From: Anaerolineae bacterium
GTDB lineage: Bacteria; Chloroflexota; Anaerolineae; 4572-78; J111
DNA: 43,115 bases
Assembly (NCBI GenBank): GCA_016926805.1
Contig: JAFGNV010000047.1
Coordinates: 1-43,115 of the forward strand
Direction: 5' to 3'
A model generated the notes under the pieces. That model ran no database searches and had not been told where the DNA came from. It saw nothing but the letters and a program-made list of their open reading frames with translations. Positions 23,548 through 33,355 of this stretch are shown here, in pieces; within the stretch, counting starts at the first letter, position 1; each line of letters begins with the position of its first letter. The position numbers were made by a program, and so were the translations under genes.

Positions 23548-25236
23548 ATGGACAACTCGAATAATCAATATTATTTAGTTGAAGATAGCCTGCTGCGTAT
23601 CCCCTTTTTCAGTAGCCTGCCGCGGCATACCTTGTTGGCCATTGCGGCCAGATTGCGAAAAGTTCATTTTGGGCATGGCGAGGTTATCTTTACCGAGCAT
23701 AGCCTGGGCGACACCATGTATTTGATTGAGTCGGGTCAGGTACAGGTATCGGTTGGTCCAAATGGCGGGCAGCAAGAGAAGATCATTAATTATTTGGGCC
23801 CGGGAAACTTTTTTGGAGAAATGGCCTTATTGTTAGACCAGCGTCGCTCGGCCACGGTCACGGTAACCCTTGATGCTGACCTGTGGGCTTTGCGAAAAAC
23901 AGACCTGGATGAACTTCTGATTGACCATCCCGAAATTTCGTTACAAATCACCCGCGAGCTGAGCCGCCGTTTGAGTGATGTTATGACCAACGTAAAAAGG
24001 CGTTCGGGGTACAGCCTGGTGGCAGTGTTGGGAGATGGGGCATGGCCATTAGCCCAGAAAATATTCAGGTTGACTCGCCAACGGGTGGTTGTGCTGGATA
24101 TGACCGGCCAAAATTTGGCCAATCACGTTGAGGCCAATGTTCAAAGCGATGACCTGGTTGTTCTGGAAGCAATGGCCAATCTGAGCAGTGATACCCTGGT
24201 TGGGACCTTGAGCATCTTGATGGATGGTTATGAGTGGGTTCTCATGGCGCTTCGCCCTGGTTGTAATCCGGTCAATGCCAAGGCCCTGCAATTGGCCAAA
24301 GCCACGGTATTACTCAATACCCCGTCGGAAGCGTGGATTGTTGACGCATCGTCCGGTCCCATTTTTGCCAGCGATGTTTCCGGGGAGCAACTTGGCCGGA
24401 TATCACGCCGGATTACCAACCGGGTCATTGGTCTGGCCCTGTCCAGTGGGGGCGCCCGGGGAATTGCGCATGTGGGGGTATTGCAGGTTCTTCAGGAAGC
24501 CAACATCCCCATCGACATCATCGCCGGAACCAGCGCCGGGTCATTATTTGGGGGCCTCTATGTTTGTGGCAAATCTATTGCTGAAATTACCGACTTTGCC
24601 CGGAATCTGGTCAATTTGATTGATTTTAAAAGTGGTTTGTGGGATCTCCGGCTCGGTTTGCCGTGGAATGGGGTGATCAAAGGTAATTCCACGCTCAAAT
24701 ATCTGGCCAGGCATTTTGGCGGGGCCACTTTTGATGATACCATCGTTCCTTTTTACGTGGTGGCGGCAGATGTCGTCTCGGGTGAAGAGGTTATTTTTGA
24801 TGAAGGTTATCTGGCCGAGGCGGTCAGAGCCAGCATTGGCATTATTGGAATTTTTTCGCCTTATCAGCATAACGGGCACCACCTGATTGATGGCGGCGCG
24901 GTCAATCCGATCCCGGCCAATATCCTGGCCGAAAAGGGGGCCAATGTCATTATCGCGTCCAACGTTATCCCGCCGGTTGAAAAGGGATGGCTGCTGGGAC
25001 AGACGATCGACGACCGGCGCAAGTCCCCCGGCTTTTTGAGCGTGTTGGGCAATATGATGGCCATTATGGAGCGCGAAATCATCAAGACCCGCATGACACC
25101 GGTTGATATTTTGATTCAACCCAAGGTGGAAGTTTTTACGTCGATGGACTATGATAAAGCTGAAGAGTTTATTCAATTAGGCAGAGAAGCCGCCGAGCGG
25201 GAACTACCCCAACTCAAAAAACTGGTAGGTAATTAG
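23548..25236 (+). CDS. Cyclic-nucleotide-binding-domain patatin-like phospholipase (NTE/RssA family)
   Basis: A 562-residue protein. Residues about 12-140 are a cyclic-nucleotide-binding domain (GEVIFTEHSLGDTMYLIESG, FFGEMALLLDQRRSATV). Residues 155-275 are a P-loop-less Rossmann-like middle domain (YSLVAVLGDGAWPLAQ). Residues 293-490 are a patatin domain with oxyanion loop SSGGARGIAHVG, nucleophile Ser329 in GTSAGS and Asp448 in LIDGGAVNP, the Ser-Asp dyad. It is expected to be a lysophospholipase or phospholipase under nucleotide or lipid control. The start is MDNSNNQYYL; an earlier in-frame start adds 18 residues without similarity. The bacterial architecture parallels eukaryotic neuropathy target esterase. 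A histidine kinase gene follows 82 nt downstream. Confidence 0.9.
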   Translation: MDNSNNQYYLVEDSLLRIPFFSSLPRHTLLAIAARLRKVHFGHGEVIFTEHSLGDTMYLIESGQVQVSVGPNGGQQEKIINYLGPGNFFGEMALLLDQRRSATVTVTLDADLWALRKTDLDELLIDHPEISLQITRELSRRLSDVMTNVKRRSGYSLVAVLGDGAWPLAQKIFRLTRQRVVVLDMTGQNLANHVEANVQSDDLVVLEAMANLSSDTLVGTLSILMDGYEWVLMALRPGCNPVNAKALQLAKATVLLNTPSEAWIVDASSGPIFASDVSGEQLGRISRRITNRVIGLALSSGGARGIAHVGVLQVLQEANIPIDIIAGTSAGSLFGGLYVCGKSIAEITDFARNLVNLIDFKSGLWDLRLGLPWNGVIKGNSTLKYLARHFGGATFDDTIVPFYVVAADVVSGEEVIFDEGYLAEAVRASIGIIGIFSPYQHNGHHLIDGGAVNPIPANILAEKGANVIIASNVIPPVEKGWLLGQTIDDRRKSPGFLSVLGNMMAIMEREIIKTRMTPVDILIQPKVEVFTSMDYDKAEEFIQLGREAAERELPQLKKLVGN

Positions 25237-25318
25237 ACGTTTTTGTGAAACTGAGTTACGATGGTGATAGGTTCGTCTTTGTTAGAAAATGTAATGGGGT
25301 AGAACACAGGGACATACC

Positions 25319-26599
25319 TTGAATAGTGAGGTAAGAATACCCGCCCAAGAATTGGCAAAACTCCGAGTGTCGGCTACAAGATTGGAAGCAAATCTTGAGG
25401 AAGCTCGGCAAAGGCTGGCTGCCTTACAAGTAGTCCACGAAGTTGCCCAGTCGGTCACGTCGGAATTAAACTTAGAACCTTTGCTCCACAAGATTGTCAG
25501 TGCAGCCGTAGAGGTAATGAACGCTTCGGCGGGATCGCTGCTGTTGCTGGATGAGTTTAGCGATGAGTTGGTTTTTGAGGTCATCGAGGGTGGCGCTGGC
25601 GGCGAACTCAAAGGGGTGCGGATAGCACGAAACAAGGGCGTTGTGGGCTGGGTGGCCACTCATCGCAAACCCCTGATTGTGGATGACGTTAACAAGGATA
25701 ATAGATATTATCAGAGTATTGCCCAATCGTTTGGGATTGAGCCAACCTCGCTTCTTTGCGTCCCCATGATTTCACGTAACAGGCTAATCGGGGTGCTGGA
25801 GGTGCTGCATAGCACCCCAGGGCGTTATTTTGGCGAGTTGGACCAACAATTGTTGACTACCTTTGCCAACCAGGCGGCTATTGCCATAGAGAATGCCCGT
25901 TTGTACGAAAGCCTCAAACGAGAGCGAGATCATCTGGTTGTGGTTGAGGATGAAATTCACAAGCGTCTGGCGCGAGACCTGCACGACGGCCCTACCCAAT
26001 TGTTGGCCTCGATTGTGATGAGTTTGAATTTTGCCAAAGAACTGATGAACCGGGCGCCAGAGCTTGTTCCAGAGGAAATTGACGAGAGCGCGGCTGTGGC
26101 CGAAAGAGCCTTAAAACAGCTCAGAACCCTGCTCTTTGACCTTCGTCCGGTTATTTTGGAAACGCAGGGTCTTTTCCCGGCGTTAGAATTGTACGCCGAA
26201 CGGCTGCAAGAAACCGAACAACTAAATGTTGTTCTGACCACCACCCACGAATTCGCCCGGCTTTCTTCGCGGGCAGAAGTGGCCATTTTTGCGGTGATTC
26301 AAGAAGCAGTTAACAACGCCAGAAAGTATGCCTATGCTTCCCGCATCGATTTGATTCTTGATCCCGATGAGGATAATGATATCTTAACGGTGTCGATTAA
26401 AGACAATGGCGTGGGTTTTGATGTGCAGACTGTAAAAGGCAGATATGATGAGCGGGGTAGTTTGGGCATGATCAATATGCAAGAAAGAGCGGATGGGGTG
26501 AATGGCACGTTCAAAATTCGCTCCGAGGTGGGCAAAGGGACCGAAGTTACTTTGAGTTTACCACTTTCCGAAAATCTCCGAAACTCAGAGGATGAATAA
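25319..26599 (+). CDS. GAF-domain sensor histidine kinase (NarL/DesK type, HisKA_3)
   Basis: A 426-residue cytoplasmic kinase. Residues 15-45 are a coiled coil, 48-195 a GAF domain (LLHKIVSAAVEVMNASAGSL to ENARLYESLK), then the dimerisation helix with ARDLHDGPTQLLA (phospho-acceptor His222), and a GHKL ATPase with QEAVNNARKYA (N box), IKDNGVGF (G1) and GKGTEVTLSLPL. The only plausible start is TTG at 25319, with GGGA nearby. No response regulator is adjacent, so the partner is elsewhere. The stop overlaps the start of the following membrane gene by 8 nt. Confidence 0.9.
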   Translation: MNSEVRIPAQELAKLRVSATRLEANLEEARQRLAALQVVHEVAQSVTSELNLEPLLHKIVSAAVEVMNASAGSLLLLDEFSDELVFEVIEGGAGGELKGVRIARNKGVVGWVATHRKPLIVDDVNKDNRYYQSIAQSFGIEPTSLLCVPMISRNRLIGVLEVLHSTPGRYFGELDQQLLTTFANQAAIAIENARLYESLKRERDHLVVVEDEIHKRLARDLHDGPTQLLASIVMSLNFAKELMNRAPELVPEEIDESAAVAERALKQLRTLLFDLRPVILETQGLFPALELYAERLQETEQLNVVLTTTHEFARLSSRAEVAIFAVIQEAVNNARKYAYASRIDLILDPDEDNDILTVSIKDNGVGFDVQTVKGRYDERGSLGMINMQERADGVNGTFKIRSEVGKGTEVTLSLPLSENLRNSEDE

Positions 26600-27353
26600 C
26601 ATGGCCTTATCCTTCTTTTTACTTCTCATCTTGGGACATTTAATTGGTGATTTTGTGTTACAGCCTTATTGGCTGGTCCTGGCCAAGCGGAAAGGATGGC
26701 CGGGTTTAGCCATTCACGTGGGGGTGGTTACGTTTGTAACGGCCATTTTGCTCTCGATTTCGGCTGTGCCAAATTGGTGGGTGTGGGTAATTGTCCTGTT
26801 TGTGGGTCACCTGTTTATCGATCAATTCAGGACGTTTGTATTTGTTGATAATAGTAAGGGTAAAGGGTTATTGCTGCTTGTCCTGGATCAACTGGCCCAC
26901 CTGGTGCTCATCACGCTGCTGTCCTGGTGGGCCACGGGCTGGACATTTTCAGATTTGCTTATCTTAACCACGGCTGCGGCTACGAATGCACAACGGATGA
27001 TGGCTTATCTGATTGGCCTGGCTGTGCTCATTGGGATAGCCCCGGTGTTAGAAGTAGAAACTGCGGTTGTCGCTTTATATGTGCGGGGAACCAATCTGAG
27101 CCATACGGTGCAGGTTGACCTCATGGATAGGATTTTGGGTGGAATTGAGCGCGTCGCCGCCACTGCCTTGGGATTAATCGGTTACATCTTGCTGGTCCCG
27201 TTGATGTTTATCCCCCGGCTGGGGTTTATGATTTATCAAGGCCAGGCCAAAGGTGACCCCACGCCGGTTATAGCCAAAGTTGTGATAAGTCTGCTGACGG
27301 CCATTGTTGTCAGCTATGTCCTCAGCTTTATCTCTCCACCGGTTATTTTCTAA
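26592..27353 (+). CDS. DUF3307 family membrane protein
   Basis: A 253-residue polytopic membrane protein. The N-terminal half has the DUF3307 signature: GHLIGDFVLQPYWLVLAKRK, then AIHVGVVTFVTA, then GHLFIDQFRTF, then LVLDQLAHLVLI. This is a His/Asp-rich pattern on membrane helices that could bind metal. The C-terminal half has further helices ending in PPVIF. Its function is unknown. The ATG overlaps the kinase stop, so translation is probably coupled, and the protein may take part in that kinase's signalling. Confidence 0.85.
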   Translation: MNNMALSFFLLLILGHLIGDFVLQPYWLVLAKRKGWPGLAIHVGVVTFVTAILLSISAVPNWWVWVIVLFVGHLFIDQFRTFVFVDNSKGKGLLLLVLDQLAHLVLITLLSWWATGWTFSDLLILTTAAATNAQRMMAYLIGLAVLIGIAPVLEVETAVVALYVRGTNLSHTVQVDLMDRILGGIERVAATALGLIGYILLVPLMFIPRLGFMIYQGQAKGDPTPVIAKVVISLLTAIVVSYVLSFISPPVIF

Positions 27354-27436
27354 GCCCCTGAAACCAATCTACCGTACCTTCTGAGTTTGCCTATCCCGTC
27401 TATACGGCAAACACTACGGTTACTTCGAATCTCCCC

Positions 27437-28546
27437 CTATGAGGTCCGGGAGTTACCTGTGTTCTGAGGAAGGGTGGCCAGACTTTTGGCCAGGGCTTTT
27501 TCAAACCAGTCAACCAGCCGGGTCTTTTCGGGTTCGGGCAGAAAGGCAGCTCTGGCAGCATTGAGGATCATTTCCGGAAGCACGCGGAAGGGGACCCCGA
27601 TGCCCCGTGCGGCCACCAAAAATTCATCCGTCAGGGTGGTGTTAGAGATGGAAGGGTCATCGGTATTGATGGTGACCGGGATGCCAAGCTGGTAAAAGGC
27701 AAACAGGGGATGCTTGCCAAATTTGGGAATAATTCCGGTTTGTAAATTGCTGGTGGGGCACATCTCCAGAACCATTCGATGTTGCCGCACCAGTTCCACC
27801 ATGGCCACATCTTCTCTGGCCCGCACGCCGTGGCCAATTCTCTCGGCCTCCAGTTTTTCAATAACTTCTCTAATACGATAGGGGGGACCCGCTTCGGCGG
27901 CATGGGCCGTGATGTGCAGGCCCTGTTTTTTGGCCCAGTGAAAGGCTTCAACAATAAAATCGGTGATAGGGTAATTTATTTCGTCGCCCACAATATCGAT
28001 GGCCACAATTCCCCTGTCCTGCCGATCGGCAGCAATTTCGGCCAGTTGACGGGCATATTGTGGCTCCTGGCGGTTGATGGTGACAATCAGGCGAACCTGA
28101 ATGGGGTAGTCGGTTTGAGCTTGATTGACCGCCAGGATAACCCAGTCGGTTACCTCTTCAAAGCTAAAGCCCTGGTTAAGCGCCAGGGCCACCGGATTGA
28201 ATCGTAATTCAAGGTACCGAATGTTATCCTCGGCAGCATCGACAATGGCCTCATAGGTCACCCGGATTACGGCTTCACGGCTGGAATAAAACCGGCGCAG
28301 GAGTTTGAATTTGGCCAAAAAACCGACAAAGTCGGGTGGATCATCTACTACCTGGACATAAGGACGCAGTTCTTCCAGATTCCAGCTTGGTAAATCTACG
28401 CCGTGTTGGTGCGCAATCTCCGAAAGCGTCGATAAACGTAAACTACCCTCAAGATGGCGATGCAGGTCAATTTTGGGCAGATTAAAAATGATACTTCTAA
28501 GATCTCGTAGATTTGTCTTTTCTTGGATGCTGCTGGAATAACTCAT
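27437..28546 (-). CDS. add: Adenosine deaminase (or related purine deaminase)
   Basis: A TIM-barrel zinc hydrolase of 369 residues from the chosen start MSYSSSIQEKTNL. The zinc site is LPKIDLHRHLEGSLR (His29, His31), then ITAHAAEAG (His and catalytic Glu), and VTINTDDPSIS (Asp-Asp). The phosphate-free substrate loop and PTSNLQTG segment fit adenosine deaminase; adenine or aminofutalosine deaminases are alternatives. Starts at 28573 or 28648 are possible. None has a strong ribosome site, and the upstream kinase stop is at 28611, so coupling is likely. It converts adenosine to inosine in purine salvage. Its place at the end of the signalling cluster may be incidental. Confidence 0.88.
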   Translation of the reverse strand: MSYSSSIQEKTNLRDLRSIIFNLPKIDLHRHLEGSLRLSTLSEIAHQHGVDLPSWNLEELRPYVQVVDDPPDFVGFLAKFKLLRRFYSSREAVIRVTYEAIVDAAEDNIRYLELRFNPVALALNQGFSFEEVTDWVILAVNQAQTDYPIQVRLIVTINRQEPQYARQLAEIAADRQDRGIVAIDIVGDEINYPITDFIVEAFHWAKKQGLHITAHAAEAGPPYRIREVIEKLEAERIGHGVRAREDVAMVELVRQHRMVLEMCPTSNLQTGIIPKFGKHPLFAFYQLGIPVTINTDDPSISNTTLTDEFLVAARGIGVPFRVLPEMILNAARAAFLPEPEKTRLVDWFEKALAKSLATLPQNTGNSRTS

Positions 28547-28610
28547 CTTCTCTTTGATAACCTTGACGTTCATTTTAACACGACAAACTCCACTTTGCCA
28601 GTCGGTTTTG

Positions 28611-31600
28611 TTACCAATGAACCGAGTTGGCGGCGGGTTCCTGGCCAATGGGCAGCCAAAACGAGAACGTGGAACCTTTATTCACTTCACTCTCAACCGT
28701 TATCTGCCCGTTATGGGCCTCGACAATTTGTTTGACAATGGTCAGACCAAGTCCTGTCCCACTATACTCGTGACCGGCAATTGTTTCTACCTGGTAAAAT
28801 CTATTGAAAATTTTGTCCAACTTGTCGGCGGGGATGCCTCGCCCCCAATCCTGAACCGAAAATTTTATACATTGGCCATCTTGTTGGGCCATGATATTGA
28901 TTTTGCTCCCGGCTGGGCTGAATTTTATGGCATTGCCGATGAGATTGTCAAACACCTGCCCAATTCTGGCAACATCTACCAACACTTCTGGAAGATTGGG
29001 CGCGCTGTTGGCTACCAGTTTTATATTGTGTTCGGCGGCGCCGGCGCTGGCTCCATCGGCGACCTGGGCGATCAATTGGGAAACCGCAATTGGTTCAAGC
29101 TTTAAGGTTTTGGCCTCTATTTTTTGGAGCAACACCAGGTCTTCAACCAAACGAATAATCGCCTCGGTTTTTTGCGCAATAATTTTTAACCTATCTCTGG
29201 CTTCGGCTGAGATATTTTCTGGTTTCTCTTCCAGAATCAGAGCTACGTAAGCTTTGATGAAGGTGAGCGGGGTGCGCAACTCATGGGAAACATTTTCCAC
29301 AAACTCGGTTTTAAGACGGTTAACGGCCTCTACTTCCTGGAGAGCTGCTTCCAGTTCTACCGCTCGTTGTTCCAGGTGGTCATAAAGCCGGGCATTTTCA
29401 ATGGCCGCCGATATTTGCGCCGCCGCAATAGTGAGTAACCGACCTTCAGCCTGATCAAACGCCTGGGGTTGTTTGTCGGTAATTGAGAGAACACCCAGTA
29501 ACTCTTGTTTGACCAGAAGGGGGATCATCATTACCGAACCTAATTGGATTTGCTTATAATTTTCTTCTTCAAATTCCATAGATTCAGAGTGTTCGAGAAC
29601 CCCGGTTGATAGCGCTTCTGGTACGTTTTGCACATAAATTGGATTAGGTCTTTCCAGAAGGTTTTTGCTCAATTGGATGATAAAGTCCAAATCCACCCCC
29701 TTGTGCGCTCTATCGGGCCAGCCGCTACAAGCTTTGAGTAAAAAGGGTTCTGGATCGTCTTCTTGTCTTAAAAGGATGCAGCAACCACTGCAATCCAGGG
29801 CATGTTGCAAAATGAAGACGCTGGACTCGACAATGTTGTCCAGGGCTAACGCCTTGGTCAGTTGTTGGGCCAGCGTGTAGAGCGTCGATACTTCGGCCAG
29901 GCGTTGATTTGTTTCCAGAAATAAACGAGCGTTGTAGATGGCTACGGCGGCCTGGCTGGCAAACGCGGAGAGTAAAGCCTCGTCCTGGGCGGTAAATTCT
30001 TCGCCCCCAATTTTGTGGGCAGCTTCGATGACGCCAATAGCCTCCCCCTTAACGGTGAGGGGGATTGATATTAAGTTAGAAATGAGGTGCGATTTGGTAC
30101 TTATATAGGTGAATCGCTCATCCCGGGAAACATCGTTGATTCTGAGCGGCTGCTGGTGTTTAAAAACCCACCCTACGGTTCCCTGCTCAAACTTAAAGGA
30201 CGGCGTGGGCGTACCCTTCATATTACTGGTGCTAAAGGTAGCGGTGGCATTGAGTTGGCGCGCCTGGTAATCGGCCAGATAAACTACAGTGAGATCTGCG
30301 ACCAGGAGGATGCTGGCTCTTTGCACAATTGTGTCAAGAATATCTTTCAGATCCAGGGTGTTCAGGGCGTGGCTGGCATCCAACAGACCTTCTACCCGCT
30401 GCACGTGACGTTGCAGTTGGCCAAACAGCCGCCCGTTTTCTATGGCAATAGCTACCGACGAAACAATAAATTCCAGCGTCACCTCATCCTCTCGACTGAA
30501 CGGGCGACCATCCAGCCGGTTGATCGCCTCGATGACGCCCAAGACGCGGTCTTGAATTTGAATTGGCACCGCTAACAAAGAGCGGGTGATAAAGTTTAGC
30601 GCCTTGTCAATGCCCTTGAAATGGCGAGGGTCGGCCTGAACATCGTCGACACGAATCGTTTGCCCCGTTTCGACAACGGACCAGGCGATGCCCTGACCTG
30701 GTTTGAGAATGAACGAGGTTATCTTTTCCGCGCCCGTACCCGAGGCCGCTACAAACCGCAGATTATCTCCCTCGAGCAAAAGTAGTGAAACCGCCTCAAC
30801 CTGAAAAAGTGCGTTAATCCGCTGGACAATGTTTAAGAAGATGGTCTCTAAATCACTGAATTCGGCAATAACCAGGCCAATCTGGTTAAAGGCAACCAGT
30901 TCGGCCATCCGCCGGTCTCGTTCTTCAAGCAGGCGGGTATTTTCGATGGCTATGGCTAATTGGCTGGCCAGGATTTCCAGTAACAGGAGATCGTCCTCCT
31001 GGTAATAGTCGGGATCGGGGCTTTGCAGGTGTAATATTCCCAGAACCTGTTTGCCGGTAAAGAGAGGAATGGCCAATTCGGATTGGGGTTGCCGGGGCAA
31101 ACAGTCGAGGGGCAGGTAGTTGTGTTGGGAAAAATTGTTAACCAGAATCGGGGTTGCGATTGCCGCGGCATGGCCAATTGTCGTCTGGTTGGTTATGGGC
31201 ACGGTTACGAGGTCAGGCGGGATCGCCGGCAGATCAACCCCGACGATGCTTTTGAGCAGCAGGGTTGTCTCTTCGGCATCGGCGAGGAAAATAGAAACGT
31301 AGTCGTAGCCAAAATCTTGATTCAATATTCTGGCAGTATCATTTAACAACGTGTCTAAATCCTCAAAAGTAGCCAGGTGATGGCCAAATTGAGCGATTGC
31401 GGCCAAATCTATGTTTGAGGGGGATTGTTTATGCTTGAGAGTTTCCTGGGCGGGATGGGGCATGGGGCGAATAAAGCCGGCATAGCGTGCCTGAGGATTT
31501 TCTGGGCCTGCTGGATACAATATAAATTCAACCACTGGCGCGACTGTCCCCGTTGCTGGCCGGATCAACATTGCTGCAGAGATAAACTCGTCGGGGTTTG

Positions 31601-31820
31601 AGGCCAGTTGGGATAAAAGAGAGTTTAATTTATCTTGCTCCGAGGGATCAAAGATACTGGCAAATGGCTTATTCTTTAATGATTCGGGGGGAAACCCGCT
31701 CAGTTTGGCCGGGGCAGGGTAGGGGGGTAAAAGGTAAAATTGCTCATCCAGAAAGAATTTTCGCCAGCCTGAGTGAACAAAAAATTCAGCAACATCATCA
31801 GTAAAAACGGCTGGGGTCAT
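28611..31820 (-). CDS. Multi-GAF sensor histidine kinase
   Basis: A 1069-residue soluble kinase. An N-terminal PAS-like region (about 1-115) is followed by four GAF domains of about 150 residues each (roughly 130-295, 305-470, 475-640, 650-810; each ends in an ENARLY or ENTRLL-like helix). Then come HisKA (FVENVSHELRTPLTFIKAY, His846) and a HATPase domain (DNLIGNAIKFSP, DWGRGIP, GTGLGLTIVKQIV). GAF domains can bind cyclic nucleotides, haem, bilins or redox cofactors, and no clear Cys attachment site for a bilin stands out. The start is 6 nt after the preceding membrane gene stop. No response regulator is adjacent, though a receiver domain exists in the REC-CpaE protein at 15562-17154. Confidence 0.92.
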   Translation of the reverse strand: MTPAVFTDDVAEFFVHSGWRKFFLDEQFYLLPPYPAPAKLSGFPPESLKNKPFASIFDPSEQDKLNSLLSQLASNPDEFISAAMLIRPATGTVAPVVEFILYPAGPENPQARYAGFIRPMPHPAQETLKHKQSPSNIDLAAIAQFGHHLATFEDLDTLLNDTARILNQDFGYDYVSIFLADAEETTLLLKSIVGVDLPAIPPDLVTVPITNQTTIGHAAAIATPILVNNFSQHNYLPLDCLPRQPQSELAIPLFTGKQVLGILHLQSPDPDYYQEDDLLLLEILASQLAIAIENTRLLEERDRRMAELVAFNQIGLVIAEFSDLETIFLNIVQRINALFQVEAVSLLLLEGDNLRFVAASGTGAEKITSFILKPGQGIAWSVVETGQTIRVDDVQADPRHFKGIDKALNFITRSLLAVPIQIQDRVLGVIEAINRLDGRPFSREDEVTLEFIVSSVAIAIENGRLFGQLQRHVQRVEGLLDASHALNTLDLKDILDTIVQRASILLVADLTVVYLADYQARQLNATATFSTSNMKGTPTPSFKFEQGTVGWVFKHQQPLRINDVSRDERFTYISTKSHLISNLISIPLTVKGEAIGVIEAAHKIGGEEFTAQDEALLSAFASQAAVAIYNARLFLETNQRLAEVSTLYTLAQQLTKALALDNIVESSVFILQHALDCSGCCILLRQEDDPEPFLLKACSGWPDRAHKGVDLDFIIQLSKNLLERPNPIYVQNVPEALSTGVLEHSESMEFEEENYKQIQLGSVMMIPLLVKQELLGVLSITDKQPQAFDQAEGRLLTIAAAQISAAIENARLYDHLEQRAVELEAALQEVEAVNRLKTEFVENVSHELRTPLTFIKAYVALILEEKPENISAEARDRLKIIAQKTEAIIRLVEDLVLLQKIEAKTLKLEPIAVSQLIAQVADGASAGAAEHNIKLVANSAPNLPEVLVDVARIGQVFDNLIGNAIKFSPAGSKINIMAQQDGQCIKFSVQDWGRGIPADKLDKIFNRFYQVETIAGHEYSGTGLGLTIVKQIVEAHNGQITVESEVNKGSTFSFWLPIGQEPAANSVHW

Positions 31821-31826
31821 AGTAAC

Positions 31827-32150
31827 CTAGTCGCTGCGTTCTGTTATAAGCCAACTCCAATAGTGCCAGGCGACATAAAGGGCAAGAGAAATGGCAATAG
31901 TGTGGGGCAGATAGTAAACCACTAATAGAACCCAGGGATTGGTTAACCAAGTAGTATCTGTTGTGGTTGTCTCTGCGCTAACTGCCAGAATATGAATAAT
32001 GAAACTGATGAGAACCAGCAGAATGGAGACATAAAGATACCGATAGCGTGGTTGCATCCTGACCACGGCTCCGAATCTCTCGGAAAGTCTGGCCAACACA
32101 TAAAAAAGGATAATTAACGATAGAGTTCCAGCGGTTCCTAAAATTGACAT
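31827..32150 (-). CDS. Small membrane protein in the KaiC-like/kinase cluster
   Basis: A 107-residue protein with three hydrophobic segments (LSLIILFYVLARL, YLYVSILLVLISFIIHILAV, and VLLVVYYLPHTIAISLALYVAW) and a C-terminal tail ending ITERSD. It begins 9 nt after the neighbouring membrane gene without its own clear ribosome site, so it is probably translationally coupled. It may be a membrane input unit for the soluble kinase encoded 6 nt downstream. No family recognised. Confidence 0.65.
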   Translation of the reverse strand: MSILGTAGTLSLIILFYVLARLSERFGAVVRMQPRYRYLYVSILLVLISFIIHILAVSAETTTTDTTWLTNPWVLLVVYYLPHTIAISLALYVAWHYWSWLITERSD

Positions 32151-32159
32151 TGTTTTGGT

Positions 32160-32474
32160 TTAACGTCGACCGCCCATCATATATTTGAGCAAAAGGAGAC
32201 TGAATATTCCCAGGATCACGCCTCCCAGAAAACGTGCCAGGTCCCCCGGAGTATCGCCGGTGATTGCCGGGGTCACGGCTAAATATCTATAGGCGGCAAA
32301 AATAAAAAGTACAATGGCCAATAGAAAGGCAGCGTAATAGGAGCGCTGGCCCGATTTTCTTTCATAAAATCGGGCAATGAGGAGTAAAAGAAGCAGTAAA
32401 ATACAAACAGCACCCCAATTGTATATGGTTAATACAAAACCGGCGATAGCTGCGGGACTCTCTAGATCTGGCAT
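32160..32474 (-). CDS. Small membrane protein in the KaiC-like/kinase cluster
   Basis: A 104-residue protein with three helices (AAIAGFVLTIYNWGAVCILL, AAFLLAIVLFIFAAYRYLAV, LGGVILGIFSLLLLKYMM) and a basic C-terminus GGRR. A Tyr-rich loop and the order of helices resemble the protein encoded next to it. It lies 107 nt downstream of the KaiC-like gene. Family and function unknown. Confidence 0.65.
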   Translation of the reverse strand: MPDLESPAAIAGFVLTIYNWGAVCILLLLLLLIARFYERKSGQRSYYAAFLLAIVLFIFAAYRYLAVTPAITGDTPGDLARFLGGVILGIFSLLLLKYMMGGRR

Positions 32475-32581
32475 TAGTTATTTTTGAAAAGCTCAGGATT
32501 TCAGATTAAATAACTGCCCGGATAAGCCAAGATGCGAGGCATTTTTACCGACCCAGAGGGAAGCTATTAAATCCCAAGTTT

Positions 32582-33340
32582 TTAACGTTTTACAAAAGCC
32601 TCAACAAAGGAATCGGCCATCCGGCGAGGGCTACCGCTCAGAATACCTTCACGGCCTTCAAATTTAGACTGCACTTCAATCCCTTTGCTGGTAATATCGT
32701 ATTGGCGGATGTCTTTGGCATGATTGCTGCCACGCATTTTCAACACCAAAAGAGCTTTGCGAATGGCAGACTCTATTTCAACGTAACGTAGAATGGTATA
32801 GGAATCAACCACAAAGCTCAGATGGGTATCCTCCGGGGATTCACCCAACAAGACAGAATTTTCACGGGTAAGCACGCTGGTCAGGTCTTGGCGTTTGAGG
32901 GCATTGATAAAAGCAAATTCCAGGCTACGAAGTTCAACCGGGTCCTGGGATAAACGGGCAAAATGGGTCATGCTATCAACCACCACCCGGCGAGCGCCCA
33001 TTTCCTGGATATGATTTTCAATCATCCCTCCCACGCTTTCAATATCCAGGCGACTCACCTCGGGGCTGGTCATGACAATTCTGAGCATGCCCTGTTTCTC
33101 AAGCTCAACAAAATCCCAACCAAAAGCAGCCGCATCGTGATAATACTGTTGCGGAAATTCCTCAAAAGTGATAATAAGTCCAGGTTCGTTATCTATAACA
33201 ATACCGTTATAAATAAATTGCATGCCCAGTGTGGTTTTGCCTGTACCGGGAGCGCCTTCAACCAAGTTGGCGGTTTCTCTGATAAAGCCTCCGCCCAGCA
33301 TTTCATCCAGGCCCTTAATGCCCGTTTTTACCCGTTCCAT
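32582..33340 (-). CDS. KaiC-like RecA-fold ATPase (single KaiC domain)
   Basis: A 252-residue protein. The N-terminus RVKTGIKGLDEMLGGGF is the KaiC/RadA signature. Walker A is GAPGTGKT at 29-36, catalytic Glu60-Glu61 in IITFEEFPQ, and Walker B RRVVVDSMTHFARL with Asp122. It has one domain, unlike two-domain circadian KaiC, and no C-terminal autophosphorylation region is evident. Single-domain KaiC-like proteins are thought to transmit signals through ATP-dependent oligomers. AAGGAGC precedes the ATG. It follows the winged-helix gene by 15 nt, a pairing that suggests an ATPase acting on or with a DNA-binding regulator. Confidence 0.88.
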   Translation of the reverse strand: MERVKTGIKGLDEMLGGGFIRETANLVEGAPGTGKTTLGMQFIYNGIVIDNEPGLIITFEEFPQQYYHDAAAFGWDFVELEKQGMLRIVMTSPEVSRLDIESVGGMIENHIQEMGARRVVVDSMTHFARLSQDPVELRSLEFAFINALKRQDLTSVLTRENSVLLGESPEDTHLSFVVDSYTILRYVEIESAIRKALLVLKMRGSNHAKDIRQYDITSKGIEVQSKFEGREGILSGSPRRMADSFVEAFVKR

Positions 33341-33355
33341 ACTTTGCTGCTCCTT

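Noticed and set aside
24544-25176. Minus-strand 210-codon frame inside the patatin gene
   Set aside because: It is antisense to the catalytic domain with the Ser-Asp dyad, and its translation has no recognisable motifs.
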